Source of the DNA: DAIMFL01 sp964372215
Lineage (GTDB): Bacteria > Pseudomonadota > Alphaproteobacteria > Dongiales > Dongiaceae
Direction of reading: 5' to 3'
Assembly (NCBI GenBank): GCA_964372215.1
Contig: CAYJQC010000012.1
Span: 1-64,000 of the forward strand
DNA length: 64,000 nucleotides
A program made the translations under genes and the position numbers. The notes under the pieces were generated by a model. That model saw only the letters and a program-made list of their open reading frames with translations. It did not search any database and was not told the DNA's origin. Shown here piece after piece: positions 44,880 to 53,660 of the stretch. Positions within the stretch are counted from its first letter, which is position 1. Each line of letters begins with the position of its first letter.

Positions 44880-46367
44880 TTAGGTGTCCGGGTGCGTCTC
44901 CCGGTAGCGCCGGAAGGTTTCCTTGAGCTGCCTGCGGTCCGGCTTGCCGAACGGGGTCTTGGGGATCTCGGCCACTGAGAACACCCAGCGCGGCGCCTTG
45001 TACAGGGCGATCTTGCCCTTGCAGTAGTCGTGGACGTCGGCAGGCTTGAGCTTGCCGGACTGGACGATGAACGCGACGGTCACCTCGCCATGCTGGGGAT
45101 GGGGGCCGCCGATCACCGTCACGTCGGCGATCTCGGGGTGGGCGCGCAGCACCTGCTCGACCTCGGCCGGGTAGTACTTGGCGCCCTCGTTGTTGATCAC
45201 CTCGTCGGCCCGGCCGCGCCAGAACAGGTAGCCGTCCCGGTTCATGGCGATCAGGTCGCCCGGATAGAACCAGCCGTCCGGGTAGTGCTCTGCCGTCGCC
45301 TCGGGGTTGTTGAAGTACTCCCCCGGATAGTTCCGCCCGCGCATCCGGATCGACCCGGTTTCCCCGAACGGCAGGACGGCGCCGTCGGCATCGACCACCT
45401 GGACCTCGAGTCCGTCGACCACGCGGCCGAGCGAGTCGGGATAGCGATCCTCGTCGCCGGGGCGGAACAGCGCGATCTCCGCCACCTCGTTGGTGCCATA
45501 GGAATCATATATCTGCGGCGTCAGCCGGCGCATGCCCAGACGCTTCTGCTCGAGCGGCAGGGCGCTGCCGGTGAGCACCAGCTTGAGCCGCGGGCAGAGC
45601 GGCGTGTCGTTCGACAGGGAGGCCAGGAGGAGGCGCAGGTGCGACGGGGTGATGAGGGCATAGGTCACCCCGCGCTCCACGAAATAGGTCAGGTAGTCGG
45701 CGGCCGTGTTGGCATAGTTCAGGATCACCGTGGCGCCCAGCCCGATCATGGCCAAGCATCTGCGGCGCCCGGCGGAGAAGCGCAGCGCCGGCACCTGCAG
45801 ATAGCGGTCGGCCGGGGTCAGTCCCATGAGGTCGACGAGCTGCCGATTGCGCCACGCCATCTGCCGGTGGGTCAGCATCAGGCGCTTGGGGTCCCCGGTG
45901 GTTCCGGTCGACTGGATCACCATCAGCGTCCGATCGGCATCGAACGCGGGATCCGAGCCGGGCGCCGGGACTTCCGGATCGCGCGTCGCGGCGGGGCCGC
46001 ACAGCTCGTCGATCGGGATCGGCGCCAGATCGAGCAGGCGTCCGGGATCGCGCTCCACCACCGCCGCGGTCACCGCCAGGCCGGCAATCGCCTTCGCCTG
46101 TTCGGGCCGGGGCAGGCCAGGATCGACCGAAAGGCTGATCGCGCCGAGACGGGCGATCGCCAGCAGGGCGACGATATGGGCGGCGTGGTCCCACAGCGAG
46201 ACCGCGACGAAATCGCCGGGCGCGATGCCGCGGGCCTGCAGTCGGCCCGCCGCCCGGTCGACCAGGGTATCGAGCTCGCCATAGGCGACGACGCGCGCGC
46301 CGTCTTCGATCGCCGGATGCGCCGGCCGCTCGGTCGCGTGTCGGGCGATGGCATCCGCAATGTTCAC
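44880..46367 (-). CDS. AMP-forming acyl-CoA synthetase/ligase (ANL superfamily)
   Basis: 495 aa. Core motifs in order: A3 P-loop STGTTGDPKRLMLTH (~155-170), A5 YDSYGTNE, A7 GWFYPGDL, A8 hinge GRADEVINNEGAKYYPAEVEQVL and A10 KTPFGKPDRRQL with the catalytic Lys. Activates a carboxylic acid as acyl-AMP and transfers it to CoA or another thiol; substrate unknown. I chose the GTG at 46367 (GAGG upstream; NIADAIARHATERPAHPAIEDG is the normal start of such enzymes); an ATG at 46424 would add 19 residues. The lone position next to a regulator gives no pathway clue. Confidence 0.88.
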   Translation of the reverse strand: MNIADAIARHATERPAHPAIEDGARVVAYGELDTLVDRAAGRLQARGIAPGDFVAVSLWDHAAHIVALLAIARLGAISLSVDPGLPRPEQAKAIAGLAVTAAVVERDPGRLLDLAPIPIDELCGPAATRDPEVPAPGSDPAFDADRTLMVIQSTGTTGDPKRLMLTHRQMAWRNRQLVDLMGLTPADRYLQVPALRFSAGRRRCLAMIGLGATVILNYANTAADYLTYFVERGVTYALITPSHLRLLLASLSNDTPLCPRLKLVLTGSALPLEQKRLGMRRLTPQIYDSYGTNEVAEIALFRPGDEDRYPDSLGRVVDGLEVQVVDADGAVLPFGETGSIRMRGRNYPGEYFNNPEATAEHYPDGWFYPGDLIAMNRDGYLFWRGRADEVINNEGAKYYPAEVEQVLRAHPEIADVTVIGGPHPQHGEVTVAFIVQSGKLKPADVHDYCKGKIALYKAPRWVFSVAEIPKTPFGKPDRRQLKETFRRYRETHPDT

Positions 46368-46482
46368 GCGCCGGTCCTCTTCGTTTCGCTGCGCCGCCTC
46401 GAGGCGCGGAGTCGCTGGCGGCAAGGAAACACCGTGGGCGGCCGGCTCGACAAGGGCCTGCAGGCACCGGGTGCAGGCGCGA

Positions 46483-46848
46483 TCAATCGCCGGGCCCGGA
46501 GCGATCCAGGGCGTCGAGCAGCCGCTCGATCGTGTCGGCGTCGAGCTTGTCGATGGATTCGGCGAGGCGGTTGGCCAGCTCGGTCGCCCGCGGGCTGAGG
46601 CCGGCGGTGTCGACCACGATGCGCGGATGGGACAATTCGGCCAGGCGCTTCAGCTCGTCGACATCGTCCCAGGCCAGGTTGAAATAGGCCGAGATCTGCT
46701 GCACGAAGCCGGAGGACGGCCGGCCGCGATTGCCGTGCTCGAGCGCCGACAGATAGGGCGGGGAGACGCCGAGCGCGCCGGCCATGTCCTTCAGCCGGAG
46801 GCCGCGCGCCAGGCGCAGCTCGCGCAGCCGCTTGCCGAACGGGGTCAT
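46483..46848 (-). CDS. XRE family transcriptional regulator, 121 aa
   Basis: HTH_3 domain at ~4-62 (FGKRLRELRLARGLRLKDMAGALGVSPPYLSALEHGNRGRPSSGFVQQISAYFNLAWDD), then a helical C-terminal region (ELSHPRIVVDTAGLSPRATELANRLAESIDKLDADTIERLLDAL). In alphaproteobacteria this regulator commonly follows smr and mltA; the smr-xre order is retained here with 18 bp between them. A frameshifted partial copy lies at 44528-44705. Confidence 0.92.
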   Translation of the reverse strand: MTPFGKRLRELRLARGLRLKDMAGALGVSPPYLSALEHGNRGRPSSGFVQQISAYFNLAWDDVDELKRLAELSHPRIVVDTAGLSPRATELANRLAESIDKLDADTIERLLDALDRSGPGD

Positions 46849-46866
46849 CGCGCGGTCACCACCGGT

Positions 46867-47499
46867 TCAATCCCCCTTGGGCCGCTTGAGCAGCACGTAG
46901 AGCGCGCCATGGCCGCCATCCTTGGGCTGCGCATGGGATACCGCGATGACATGGCCGCGCAGCGGAAGCTCGTTCAGCCAGCGCGGTACCGCCGCGCGCA
47001 GCACGCCGGCGCCGCGCCCGCTCATCTCGGCCATGGATCCTTTTGGCGTCAGCCCCTTGCCGGTGATGACCAGCACGCAGCGCCGCCCGGCCTTGATCGA
47101 GGCGTGGATGAAGGCGTCGAGCCGGCGATGGGCCTCGGCCTGGGTCATGCCGTGCAGGTCGATGCGAGCGTCGATCTCGGTGCGGCCGCGTCTCAGCCGC
47201 TCGGCCTGGCGCTTGTCGATGCCGACGGCGCGGCCGATCTCGAGCGGGGCCTGGGCGGTCTTGGCGGGCGCCGCCGGCGCGGCCGGCCTGGCCGGGGCGC
47301 GTCGATGACCGGTCTTCGACGGCTTGGCCGGCGCCGCCGCGGCGGCGCCGGGCGCGGGCGGCGGCTCGCCCGGCAGCTCGGGCAGCTGGCGCCCGGGCAG
47401 CGGCGCCGTGTCCTGGAGCACCGAGCGCCACAGCTCGATCTCCGCGCGGCTAAGCGCCCGGCCGCGCTTGGTCGGCGGGCGCTGCGGCGGCTTGCTCAC
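46867..47499 (-). CDS. Smr domain protein (MutS2 C-terminal nuclease-like)
   Basis: 210 aa. The Smr domain at ~110-205 has IDLHGMTQAEAHRRLDAFIHASIKAGRRCVLVITGKGL and GVLRAAVPRWLNE, then HGALYVLLKR. The first ~100 residues are a Pro/Ala-rich linker. The domain nicks DNA or RNA in characterised members. The start is GTG at 47499 with AGGA upstream, which places 50 bp of its 5' end inside the lutC-like gene in another frame. Confidence 0.92.
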   Translation of the reverse strand: MSKPPQRPPTKRGRALSRAEIELWRSVLQDTAPLPGRQLPELPGEPPPAPGAAAAAPAKPSKTGHRRAPARPAAPAAPAKTAQAPLEIGRAVGIDKRQAERLRRGRTEIDARIDLHGMTQAEAHRRLDAFIHASIKAGRRCVLVITGKGLTPKGSMAEMSGRGAGVLRAAVPRWLNELPLRGHVIAVSHAQPKDGGHGALYVLLKRPKGD

Positions 47500-48190
47500 G
47501 AGGTTCCTGATCCGCGCCGTCGACCAGCAGGATATGCAGGCGGCGCGGTCCGTGCGCGCCCATCTGCAGCTTCTGCTCGATATCGGCGCTGCGCGACGGG
47601 CCGGTGATGAAATTCACGGTGCGCGGCATGGCGCCCTCGCCGAACCGCGCGCGGAGCTGGGTCCAGACTTCCTCCAGGGCGCCGACCACCGCCGAAGACG
47701 GCAGCACCACGATATGGGTGTCGGGCAGCAGGTTGAGGGTGGTCGGCGCCGCCGGGCCCGAGGCCAGGGCCAGGGTGCCGGTCTCCGCCACCCCGGCCAG
47801 GGCGGCGGTCAGCGAGACCGCGTCGCCGCCGTCGCTCGGCCCGCTGGTGATCGTCAGCAGCGGGCGCGCGGACCAGTCCAGGGCGGCGAGCGCCGGGTCG
47901 GGGGCGAGGCGGATCTCCGCCGGCAGGTTCTCGCGCGCCAGATAGGCGGCGACCGCCGCCGGAATCCGGTCCGGCGCCGCGAGCCGCTCGACGGTCGCGG
48001 CCGCTTCCTCCGCCATCCGCTGGAACAGCGCGATCCGCGCCGCCGCCGGCAGGCGCCCGCGCGCCGGGACCGGGCCCTGGGGGCGGGCGGCGAGCCGGGC
48101 CGCAACCGCGGCGGCGGCGCGCGGACCGGTGCCGTCGGGTCCGAGCGCCCGGCGGATGCCGCCGATGATGCTGTGGCGGCCGCCGCTCAT
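47450..48190 (-). CDS. lutC: LUD domain protein (LutC/YkgG-like lactate utilisation)
   Basis: 246 aa. The LUD domain runs ~90-225, with GVAETGTLALASGPAAPTTLNLLPDTHIVVLPSSAVVGALEEVW and MPRTVNFITGPSRSADIEQKLQMGAHGPRRLHILLVDG, diagnostic of LutC. Third component of the iron-sulfur L-lactate dehydrogenase LutABC. The C-terminal ~17 residues are encoded in the region that also encodes the start of Smr. Its start overlaps the upstream membrane-protein gene (ATGA). Confidence 0.9.
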   Translation of the reverse strand: MSGGRHSIIGGIRRALGPDGTGPRAAAAVAARLAARPQGPVPARGRLPAAARIALFQRMAEEAAATVERLAAPDRIPAAVAAYLARENLPAEIRLAPDPALAALDWSARPLLTITSGPSDGGDAVSLTAALAGVAETGTLALASGPAAPTTLNLLPDTHIVVLPSSAVVGALEEVWTQLRARFGEGAMPRTVNFITGPSRSADIEQKLQMGAHGPRRLHILLVDGADQEPREQAAAAPADQARPGA

Positions 48191-48627
48191 GGCCGGTCGG
48201 CGCCCGGGCCGGCGAGGCCGCGCGCGAAGCCCTGCCAGTCGCCGTCGGGCGCGACGCAGGACGTACCAGCGTCGTCGCGCCGGTGCAGGGCGAGGCCGCC
48301 CATCCGCCACAGCGTCTGCCAGTTCTCGAGCGTGGCCAGGGCGGCGGCGGTGGTGCGCGCGACGGTGCGCCGGTGGTTGAACGGGCGCAGCAGGACGACG
48401 ATGATTCCGGCGGCGGCCACGAACAACGCGACCGCGGCGACGACGCCGTAGGCGACCGCGACATAGGCCGAGATCACGACGGCGACGAACCAGGGCACCA
48501 CGATGTCGGTGGTGCGGAACGAGGGCGAGCCCTTGCGGCTGACCGCCTTGACCGCGACGTCGAGGACGACCCGGTCGGCCGCATGGGCGTCGCGGATCGC
48601 CGCGTGCAGGCGCGCCGCGTCGCTCAT
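48187..48627 (-). CDS. Membrane protein embedded in the lut operon, 146 aa
   Basis: Two hydrophobic helices (~45-62, WFVAVVISAYVAVAYGVV, and ~65-82, AAVALFVAAAGIIVVLL) lie between a basic N-terminal segment and a cytoplasmic C-terminus (ATLENWQTLWRMGGLALHRRDDAGTSCVAPDGDWQGFARGL). It overlaps lutB by 4 bp and lutC by 4 bp, so it is firmly part of the operon. No family recognised. A membrane anchor or electron-transfer partner for LutABC is possible (inference). Confidence 0.7.
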   Translation of the reverse strand: MSDAARLHAAIRDAHAADRVVLDVAVKAVSRKGSPSFRTTDIVVPWFVAVVISAYVAVAYGVVAAVALFVAAAGIIVVLLRPFNHRRTVARTTAAALATLENWQTLWRMGGLALHRRDDAGTSCVAPDGDWQGFARGLAGPGADRP

Positions 48628-50048
48628 CGCGCGCCGCCCCGCCGCCGCCAGGCGGCCTGGAAGGTTTCGCCCTGGGGCGCCGGCAGGTCGCGCGACCCGG
48701 TCCAGCCGCCGGCGAACGGCAGCGCCGCGAAACTGCCGCGGCGCCGGCCGAGCCGGCCGAGGACGCGCATGGGGAGCGCGGTGGCGGCGCGGTAGAGCGC
48801 CGGTCGGCTGGCCAGGAACGCCCACAGCCGGAGCGCCGTGCGGGCCAGGCTCGGCCGGGCATGGCGCTCGAACTCGCGCTCGCGCCAGTGGCGCATCAGG
48901 CCGGGCAGCGGGATCCTGACCGGGCAGACCGCTTCGCAGCGGCCGCAGAAGGTCGAGGCGTTCGGCAGGTGGCCGGACTGCTCGATGCCGATCAGGGCGG
49001 GCGTCAGCACCGCGCCGATCGGCCCGGGATAGACCCAGCCATAGGCGTGGCCGCCGATCGCCTGATAGACCGGGCAGTGGTTCATGCAGGCGCCGCAGCG
49101 GATGCAGCGCAGCATGTCCTGGAACTCGGTGCCGAGCATGGCGCTGCGGCCATTGTCGAGGATCACCACGTGGAACGCGCCGGGCCCGTCGAGATCGGCG
49201 GCCCGGCGCGGGCCGGTCGAGAAGGTGGTGTAGACCGACATCTCCTGGCCGGTGGCCGAACGCGCCAGCACACGCAACAGAACGGCCGCGTCCTCCAGCG
49301 TCGGCACCATCTTCTCGATCGAGGCGAGCACGATATGCGCCTTGGGCAAGGTCTGGGTGAGGTCGCCATTGCCCTCGTTGGTGACGATCACCGTCGAGCC
49401 GGTCTCGGCGATCATGAAATTGGCGCCGGTGATGCCGACATCGGCGGCCAGGAAACGATTCCTGAGGCGGGTCCTTGCCTCGGCCAGCAGCGTGCTGGCC
49501 TCGTCGAGGTTCCGTGCGGGATCGAGATCGGTATGGGCGGCGCGGAACGCCTCGGCCACCTGGTCCTGGTTGACGTGGATCGCCGGCGCGATGATGTGGC
49601 TCGGCGCCTCGCCGCGCAGCTGGATGATGTATTCGCCGAGATCGGTCTCGACCGGCTCGATGCCGTTGGCGGCGAGGTGATCGTTGATCCCGATCTCCTC
49701 GCCGATCATGGTCTTGCCCTTGGTGACCGTGCGCGCGCCGGCGGCGCGGCAGATCTCCAGGATGGTGGCGCGCGCCGCGTCGGCGTCGGCGCACCAGTGC
49801 ACCTCGCCGCCGCTTTCGATCACCTTGGCCTCGAAGCGCTCGAGATAGTGATCGAGGTTGGCCAGGGTGTGGTTCTTGATGTCGCGGGCCGCGTCGCGCA
49901 GCGCCTCGAACTCCGGCAGCCGTTCCGCCGCCCGGGCGCGGCGGTCGATGAAGCCGGTCTTCACATGGCGCATCGCCTTCTGCAGCTGGGCGTCGGCGAG
50001 CGCGGCGCGGGCGTTCTCCTTGAAGCGCGAGCTGGTGACGGCGAGCAT
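48624..50048 (-). CDS. lutB: LutB-like iron-sulfur lactate utilisation protein
   Basis: 474 aa. N-terminal LUD domain (~60-300: GARTVTKGKTMIGEEIGINDHLAANGIEPVETDLGEYIIQL, TGANFMIAETGSTVIVTNEGNGDL), then two 4Fe-4S clusters, CIRCGACMNHCP and CGRCEAVCPV, and a C-terminal DUF3390-like tail. LutB carries electrons within the LutABC lactate-to-pyruvate complex. All eight cluster cysteines are present. 12 bp downstream of lutA. Confidence 0.94.
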   Translation of the reverse strand: MLAVTSSRFKENARAALADAQLQKAMRHVKTGFIDRRARAAERLPEFEALRDAARDIKNHTLANLDHYLERFEAKVIESGGEVHWCADADAARATILEICRAAGARTVTKGKTMIGEEIGINDHLAANGIEPVETDLGEYIIQLRGEAPSHIIAPAIHVNQDQVAEAFRAAHTDLDPARNLDEASTLLAEARTRLRNRFLAADVGITGANFMIAETGSTVIVTNEGNGDLTQTLPKAHIVLASIEKMVPTLEDAAVLLRVLARSATGQEMSVYTTFSTGPRRAADLDGPGAFHVVILDNGRSAMLGTEFQDMLRCIRCGACMNHCPVYQAIGGHAYGWVYPGPIGAVLTPALIGIEQSGHLPNASTFCGRCEAVCPVRIPLPGLMRHWREREFERHARPSLARTALRLWAFLASRPALYRAATALPMRVLGRLGRRRGSFAALPFAGGWTGSRDLPAPQGETFQAAWRRRGGAR

Positions 50049-50060
50049 GGGATCGTCTTC

Positions 50061-50852
50061 CTAGGCCTTCGGGCCCGCGCCGATCGGCGGCGCGTCGGTC
50101 ATCCCGGCCAGCACCTCGGCGACGTGGCGCACCGCGATGGACTGGCCCTCGCGCGAGAGCCGCCCGGCCATGTTCATCAGGCAGCCCATGTCGCCGGCCA
50201 GCAGCAGGCCGGCCCCGGTCGCGGCGATGTCCGCGGTCTTCTCGGCGACGATCTTGCCGGAGATCTCGGGGTACTTGACGCAGAACATGCCGCCGAAGCC
50301 GCAGCAGATCTCGGCGCCCGGCAGCTCGGTGAGGGTCAGGCCGTCGACGCTGGCGAGCAGCGCGCGCGGCTGGGCCTTGACGCCGAGCTCGCGCAGGCCG
50401 GAGCAGGAATCGTGATAGGTGGCGGCGCCGGCATGGCGGGCGGCGACCCGTTGCACCCCCATGACGTCGACCAGGAACGAGGTCAGCTCCCAGGTCCGCC
50501 CGGCGATCGCGCGCGCCGCCGGCTCCTGTGGCGTGCCGGCGAACAGCTCGGGGTAGTGCACCCGGATCATGCCGGCGCAGGAGCCGCTCGGCGCCACCAC
50601 GTAGTCGAGCCCGGCGAAGGCCGCGAGCACGGTCTCGGCGACGCGCCGGGCATCGGCGGGATCGCCCGAGTTCCAGGCCGGCTGGGCGCAGCAGGTCTGG
50701 CCCGCCGGCACCACCACGTCGCAGCCGGCATCCTCCAGCAGCTTGACCGCGGCGAAGCCGACGCTGGGACGGAACAGATCGACGAGACAGGTGACGAACA
50801 GGCCGACGCGCGGGCGCGCGCGAGAATCGGAGCGGGGCGAGTCCTGCTGCAT
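50061..50852 (-). CDS. lutA: LutA-like (Fe-S)-binding protein with two CCG domains
   Basis: 263 aa. Two cysteine-rich CCG domains: GQTCCAQPAWNSGD in the first half and ICCGFGGMFCVKYPEISGKI in the second, with CLVDLFRPSVGFAAVKLLEDAG at the N-terminus. First gene of the lutABC-type operon, which oxidises L-lactate (or, for GlcF-like relatives, glycolate). The ATG at 50852 has AAGG upstream. No LutR/LldR regulator or lactate permease is adjacent. Confidence 0.93.
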   Translation of the reverse strand: MQQDSPRSDSRARPRVGLFVTCLVDLFRPSVGFAAVKLLEDAGCDVVVPAGQTCCAQPAWNSGDPADARRVAETVLAAFAGLDYVVAPSGSCAGMIRVHYPELFAGTPQEPAARAIAGRTWELTSFLVDVMGVQRVAARHAGAATYHDSCSGLRELGVKAQPRALLASVDGLTLTELPGAEICCGFGGMFCVKYPEISGKIVAEKTADIAATGAGLLLAGDMGCLMNMAGRLSREGQSIAVRHVAEVLAGMTDAPPIGAGPKA

Positions 50853-50927
50853 TTCCAACCTTCTGCGCCCCGTCGTCCGGCGCGCCGGCCAAGCATGGCG
50901 GCAGCGTCCGGCGAAGGCAAGCGGGGC

Positions 50928-52196
50928 TCAGCCCGCCGCGTCGCGGCGTTCCGCGACCGTCTTCGGCAGCAGCAGCCAGTAGCGCCCGCGCTGCTTCATG
51001 CCGCCGGCCACCGCCAGCGCCGGCTCGCCGGTGCCCCAGAAGAAGTCGCCGCGCACCGGGCCCTTGATCGCGCCGCCGGTATCCTGCGCCACCATCAGCC
51101 GGCGCAGCGGCGCCCCGGCCTCGGGACTGCCGGGCGGCCAGGTGGTGTCGAGCCAGACGGGCGCGCCGAGCGGCAGCAGCCCGGTATCGACCGCCAGGCT
51201 GCGGCGCGGCGTCAGCGGCACGCCCTGGGCACCGATCGGCCCGTCGGCGGTGGCGTCGGGCCCGTCGATCTCGCGGAAGAAGATGTAGCGCGGATTCTTC
51301 TGCATCAGCGCCTGGGCCTCGACCGGGTTGGCGCGCAGCCAGCTGCGCACCGCCTGCATCGAGGCGTCGTCCTTGGGCAGCACGCCCATGTCGATCAGGT
51401 CGCGCGCGATGCCATGGAATGGCAGGCCGTTCGAGGCGGCGAAGCCGACCCGGATGATGCCGCCATCGGCCAGCCGGACCCGGCCGGAGCCCTGGATGTG
51501 CAGGAAGAAGGCGTCGACGGGATCGGCCACCCAGATCAGCTCGGCGCCTTGGCCGGCGAGCGCGCCGGCGTCGATCGCGGCGCGGTCGTGATAGGGCTTC
51601 AGGCGGGACTCGACGACACGGCCGACCAGGGACTCGCCCTTCCAATCGGCGCGGAAATCGCCGAGATCGACGGTGACGAGGTCGGGCGGCCGGCGGTAGA
51701 GCGGGGTGGCGTGGGCCGCGTCGGGCGCCCGGGCGCCGTCGAGCTCGGCCTCGTAATAGCCGGTGAACAGACCGTCGGCGGTCTCGCCGTCCGGGTCGAC
51801 CCGGATCGCCGCATAGGGCACGAACCACGCGGCGAAGAAGCTTCGCGCCGCCCCGTCATCGCCGGACGCGAGCGCGGCGGCGGCGGCGCAGGGCGCCTGC
51901 CAGTCGGCGACGGTGCCGCCGATTCCATCCGGCCCGACCGGCCGCGCGGCCGGCTGGGCGGTGATGCGGCGGCAGCTTCGCAGCAGGGCTGGCAGCGCCT
52001 CGGCGGTGCGATCCTCGGCCCAGCCGGGCAGGGCGTCGAAGCCGCTGCGCTCGAGCAGCAGGGTCGGGGTGGCGAGGGCCGGCGGTTGCGCCGGCCCGCA
52101 GGCGGCGAGCAGGAGAACGAGCAGGGCGCCGAGACGCCGTACGGCCGGCCGGGCGGCAAGGGTCCGCGGCGCCGTCGGCCGAGCCGTCCCGGGCAT
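50928..52196 (-). CDS. mltA: Membrane-bound lytic murein transglycosylase A
   Basis: 422 aa. Lipoprotein signal with lipobox LLLAACG. MltA domain with FTGYYEAELDGA and HIQGSGRVRLADGGIIRVGFAASNGLPFHGIARDL, then the 3D domain VDTGLLPLGAPVWLDTTWP ... RRLMVAQDTGGAIKGPVRGDFFWGTGEPA, whose Asp residues are catalytic. Cleaves peptidoglycan glycan strands at the outer membrane. The ATG at 52196 lies 3 bp after the timA stop, so the two are cotranscribed. Confidence 0.95.
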   Translation of the reverse strand: MPGTARPTAPRTLAARPAVRRLGALLVLLLAACGPAQPPALATPTLLLERSGFDALPGWAEDRTAEALPALLRSCRRITAQPAARPVGPDGIGGTVADWQAPCAAAAALASGDDGAARSFFAAWFVPYAAIRVDPDGETADGLFTGYYEAELDGARAPDAAHATPLYRRPPDLVTVDLGDFRADWKGESLVGRVVESRLKPYHDRAAIDAGALAGQGAELIWVADPVDAFFLHIQGSGRVRLADGGIIRVGFAASNGLPFHGIARDLIDMGVLPKDDASMQAVRSWLRANPVEAQALMQKNPRYIFFREIDGPDATADGPIGAQGVPLTPRRSLAVDTGLLPLGAPVWLDTTWPPGSPEAGAPLRRLMVAQDTGGAIKGPVRGDFFWGTGEPALAVAGGMKQRGRYWLLLPKTVAERRDAAG

Positions 52197-52198
52197 GG

Positions 52199-52906
52199 TC
52201 AGGTCGGGCTGCGGGTGGCGACCAGCGCCCAGTTGGGATCGCGCGAGCGGGTGTTGCGCGCGAAGGTCCAGATATCCGTGATCTTGGTCGCCGCGGCCGG
52301 ATCGCCATCGACGATGCGACCTTCGGAGTCCTTGGTCACGTTGACCTGCTCGGAGACGAACTTCACCGTGACCAGCGCGGTCTTGCCCTGCAGCTCGGCC
52401 TCGATGATCTCGGCCGAGGAGATTCCAACCAGGGTGGTTTCCAGCGTCTCCTTGGCCTTGGCCCGCGCTTTGATGGCGTTGCTGAAGTTCTCGAACACTT
52501 CGTCGGAGAGCAGCGGCTTCAGGACCGCGGCGTTGCCGGCGGCGAAGGCGTCGACCACCATCTCGAAGGCGCCGCGGGCGCCGGCCACGAAGCCCTCGGG
52601 GTCGAAGGACGGGTCGGCGGCGCGGATCTGGGCCAGGCCGGGGGCCGGCTTGGCCGCGTCCGGTCCGGCGGCCGGCGCCGCCTCGGGCGGGCGATTGCGA
52701 TCGGGCAGCGGGATCACCTTGTCGCGACCGCCGTCGTCGCGGACTTCGGCCTCGCGCTTCCCGGTCGCCTGGCCGGGGCGCTTGAACGGATCGTGCGGCT
52801 TCTCGCTGCCGGTGCGCCGGCCGAGCACGTTGCGCAGCCGCAGCCCGAGGAACACGGCAATCGCCGCGAAGATGATGATGTCGAGAAACTGCACGCCTTC
52901 GCCCAT
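52199..52906 (-). CDS. timA: Tim44/TimA family protein
   Basis: 235 aa. An N-terminal membrane anchor (VQFLDIIIFAAIAVFLGLRLRNVLG) is followed by a charged linker and the Tim44-like domain (~95-232: FDPEGFVAGARGAFEMVVDAFAAGNAAVLKPLLSDEVFENFSNAI, ALVTVKFVSEQVNV, ITDIWTFARNTRSRDPNWALVAT). The bacterial relative of the mitochondrial import factor Tim44, characteristic of alphaproteobacteria. Next to mltA and fxsA as usual. Confidence 0.93.
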   Translation of the reverse strand: MGEGVQFLDIIIFAAIAVFLGLRLRNVLGRRTGSEKPHDPFKRPGQATGKREAEVRDDGGRDKVIPLPDRNRPPEAAPAAGPDAAKPAPGLAQIRAADPSFDPEGFVAGARGAFEMVVDAFAAGNAAVLKPLLSDEVFENFSNAIKARAKAKETLETTLVGISSAEIIEAELQGKTALVTVKFVSEQVNVTKDSEGRIVDGDPAAATKITDIWTFARNTRSRDPNWALVATRSPT

Positions 52907-53137
52907 GCTTCGCGCTCGCTGCTCCGTCCCTGGCGCTGCCGATCCGCGCCATCCTACCCGGAAATCCAGCCGCAGGCCGCCTGATATATGCGGTCGCGCG
53001 GCTGCCCGGCTGGACCCGCTTGGGGCTTTCCGCTAGACAGCGGCCATGAGGCCCAAGATCCTGATCCAGGCCATGCTCCGGCCGGTGCGCAGTAAATGTC
53101 ACCAAGTACATAGGAAATCGCTGCCGCGAGAACAAGC

Positions 53138-53653
53138 ATGAGACCGCTGATCCTGCTGGTGCTGCTCGGCCTGCCGGTCTCCGAAATCGTCGGATTCGTC
53201 GAGATCGGCGGGCGGATCGGGGTGCTGGCGACCCTTGCCTGGCTGTTCCTGGCGGCGGTGGCCGGGATCGTCGTGATCCGGCTGCAGGGGCTGGCGACCG
53301 CCATGGCGGTGCGCGCGGCGCTGGCCCGCGACGAGTTGCCGGCGCGCGCCCTGTTCGACGGCGCCTGCGTGGTGCTGGCCGGGCTGCTGCTGCTGTTTCC
53401 CGGATTCGTTTCGGACGGGCTGGCCGTTCTCCTGTTGCTGCCGCCGCTGCGCGCCCTCCTGTTCCGGCTGGTGGCACGGCGCCTGCGCGGCCACGTGACC
53501 ATGGGCCTGCGCCGCGGATCCGGCGGCGCGGCGCGGCGCGGCGGGGGTATGGTGATCGAAGGCGAATTCGAGGAGGTCGAGCCCGCGCCGCCGCAAGGCC
53601 CCGGCAACCCGCCGCGCCTGCCGCCGGATGGCCGCCGCGACGACCCGGACTGA
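53138..53653 (+). CDS. fxsA: FxsA family membrane protein
   Basis: 171 aa. Several hydrophobic spans: ~1-20, 28-45 and 78-100, containing ILLVLLGLPVSEIVGFVEIGGRIGVLATLAWLFLAAVAGIVVIRLQG and LLLLFPGFVSDGLAVLLLLPPLR, the FxsA signature. The cytoplasmic tail is Arg/Gly- then Pro-rich. E. coli FxsA affects exclusion of phage T7 by F plasmids. Divergent from timA with 231 bp between; this gap shows no further gene. Confidence 0.92.
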   Translation: MRPLILLVLLGLPVSEIVGFVEIGGRIGVLATLAWLFLAAVAGIVVIRLQGLATAMAVRAALARDELPARALFDGACVVLAGLLLLFPGFVSDGLAVLLLLPPLRALLFRLVARRLRGHVTMGLRRGSGGAARRGGGMVIEGEFEEVEPAPPQGPGNPPRLPPDGRRDDPD

Positions 53654-53660
53654 ACCAGGC

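Noticed and set aside
48187..51828. A 1213-codon open frame across lutB, lutA and mltA
   Set aside because: Only its last 146 codons are a real gene. The rest is low-complexity Arg/Gly sequence antiparallel in frame to three well-supported genes; long spurious frames are expected at this GC content.
48861..53036. A 1391-codon open frame on the plus strand opposite lutB-lutA-mltA-timA
   Set aside because: Antisense shadow; the translation has no domain and four genuine genes occupy the other strand.
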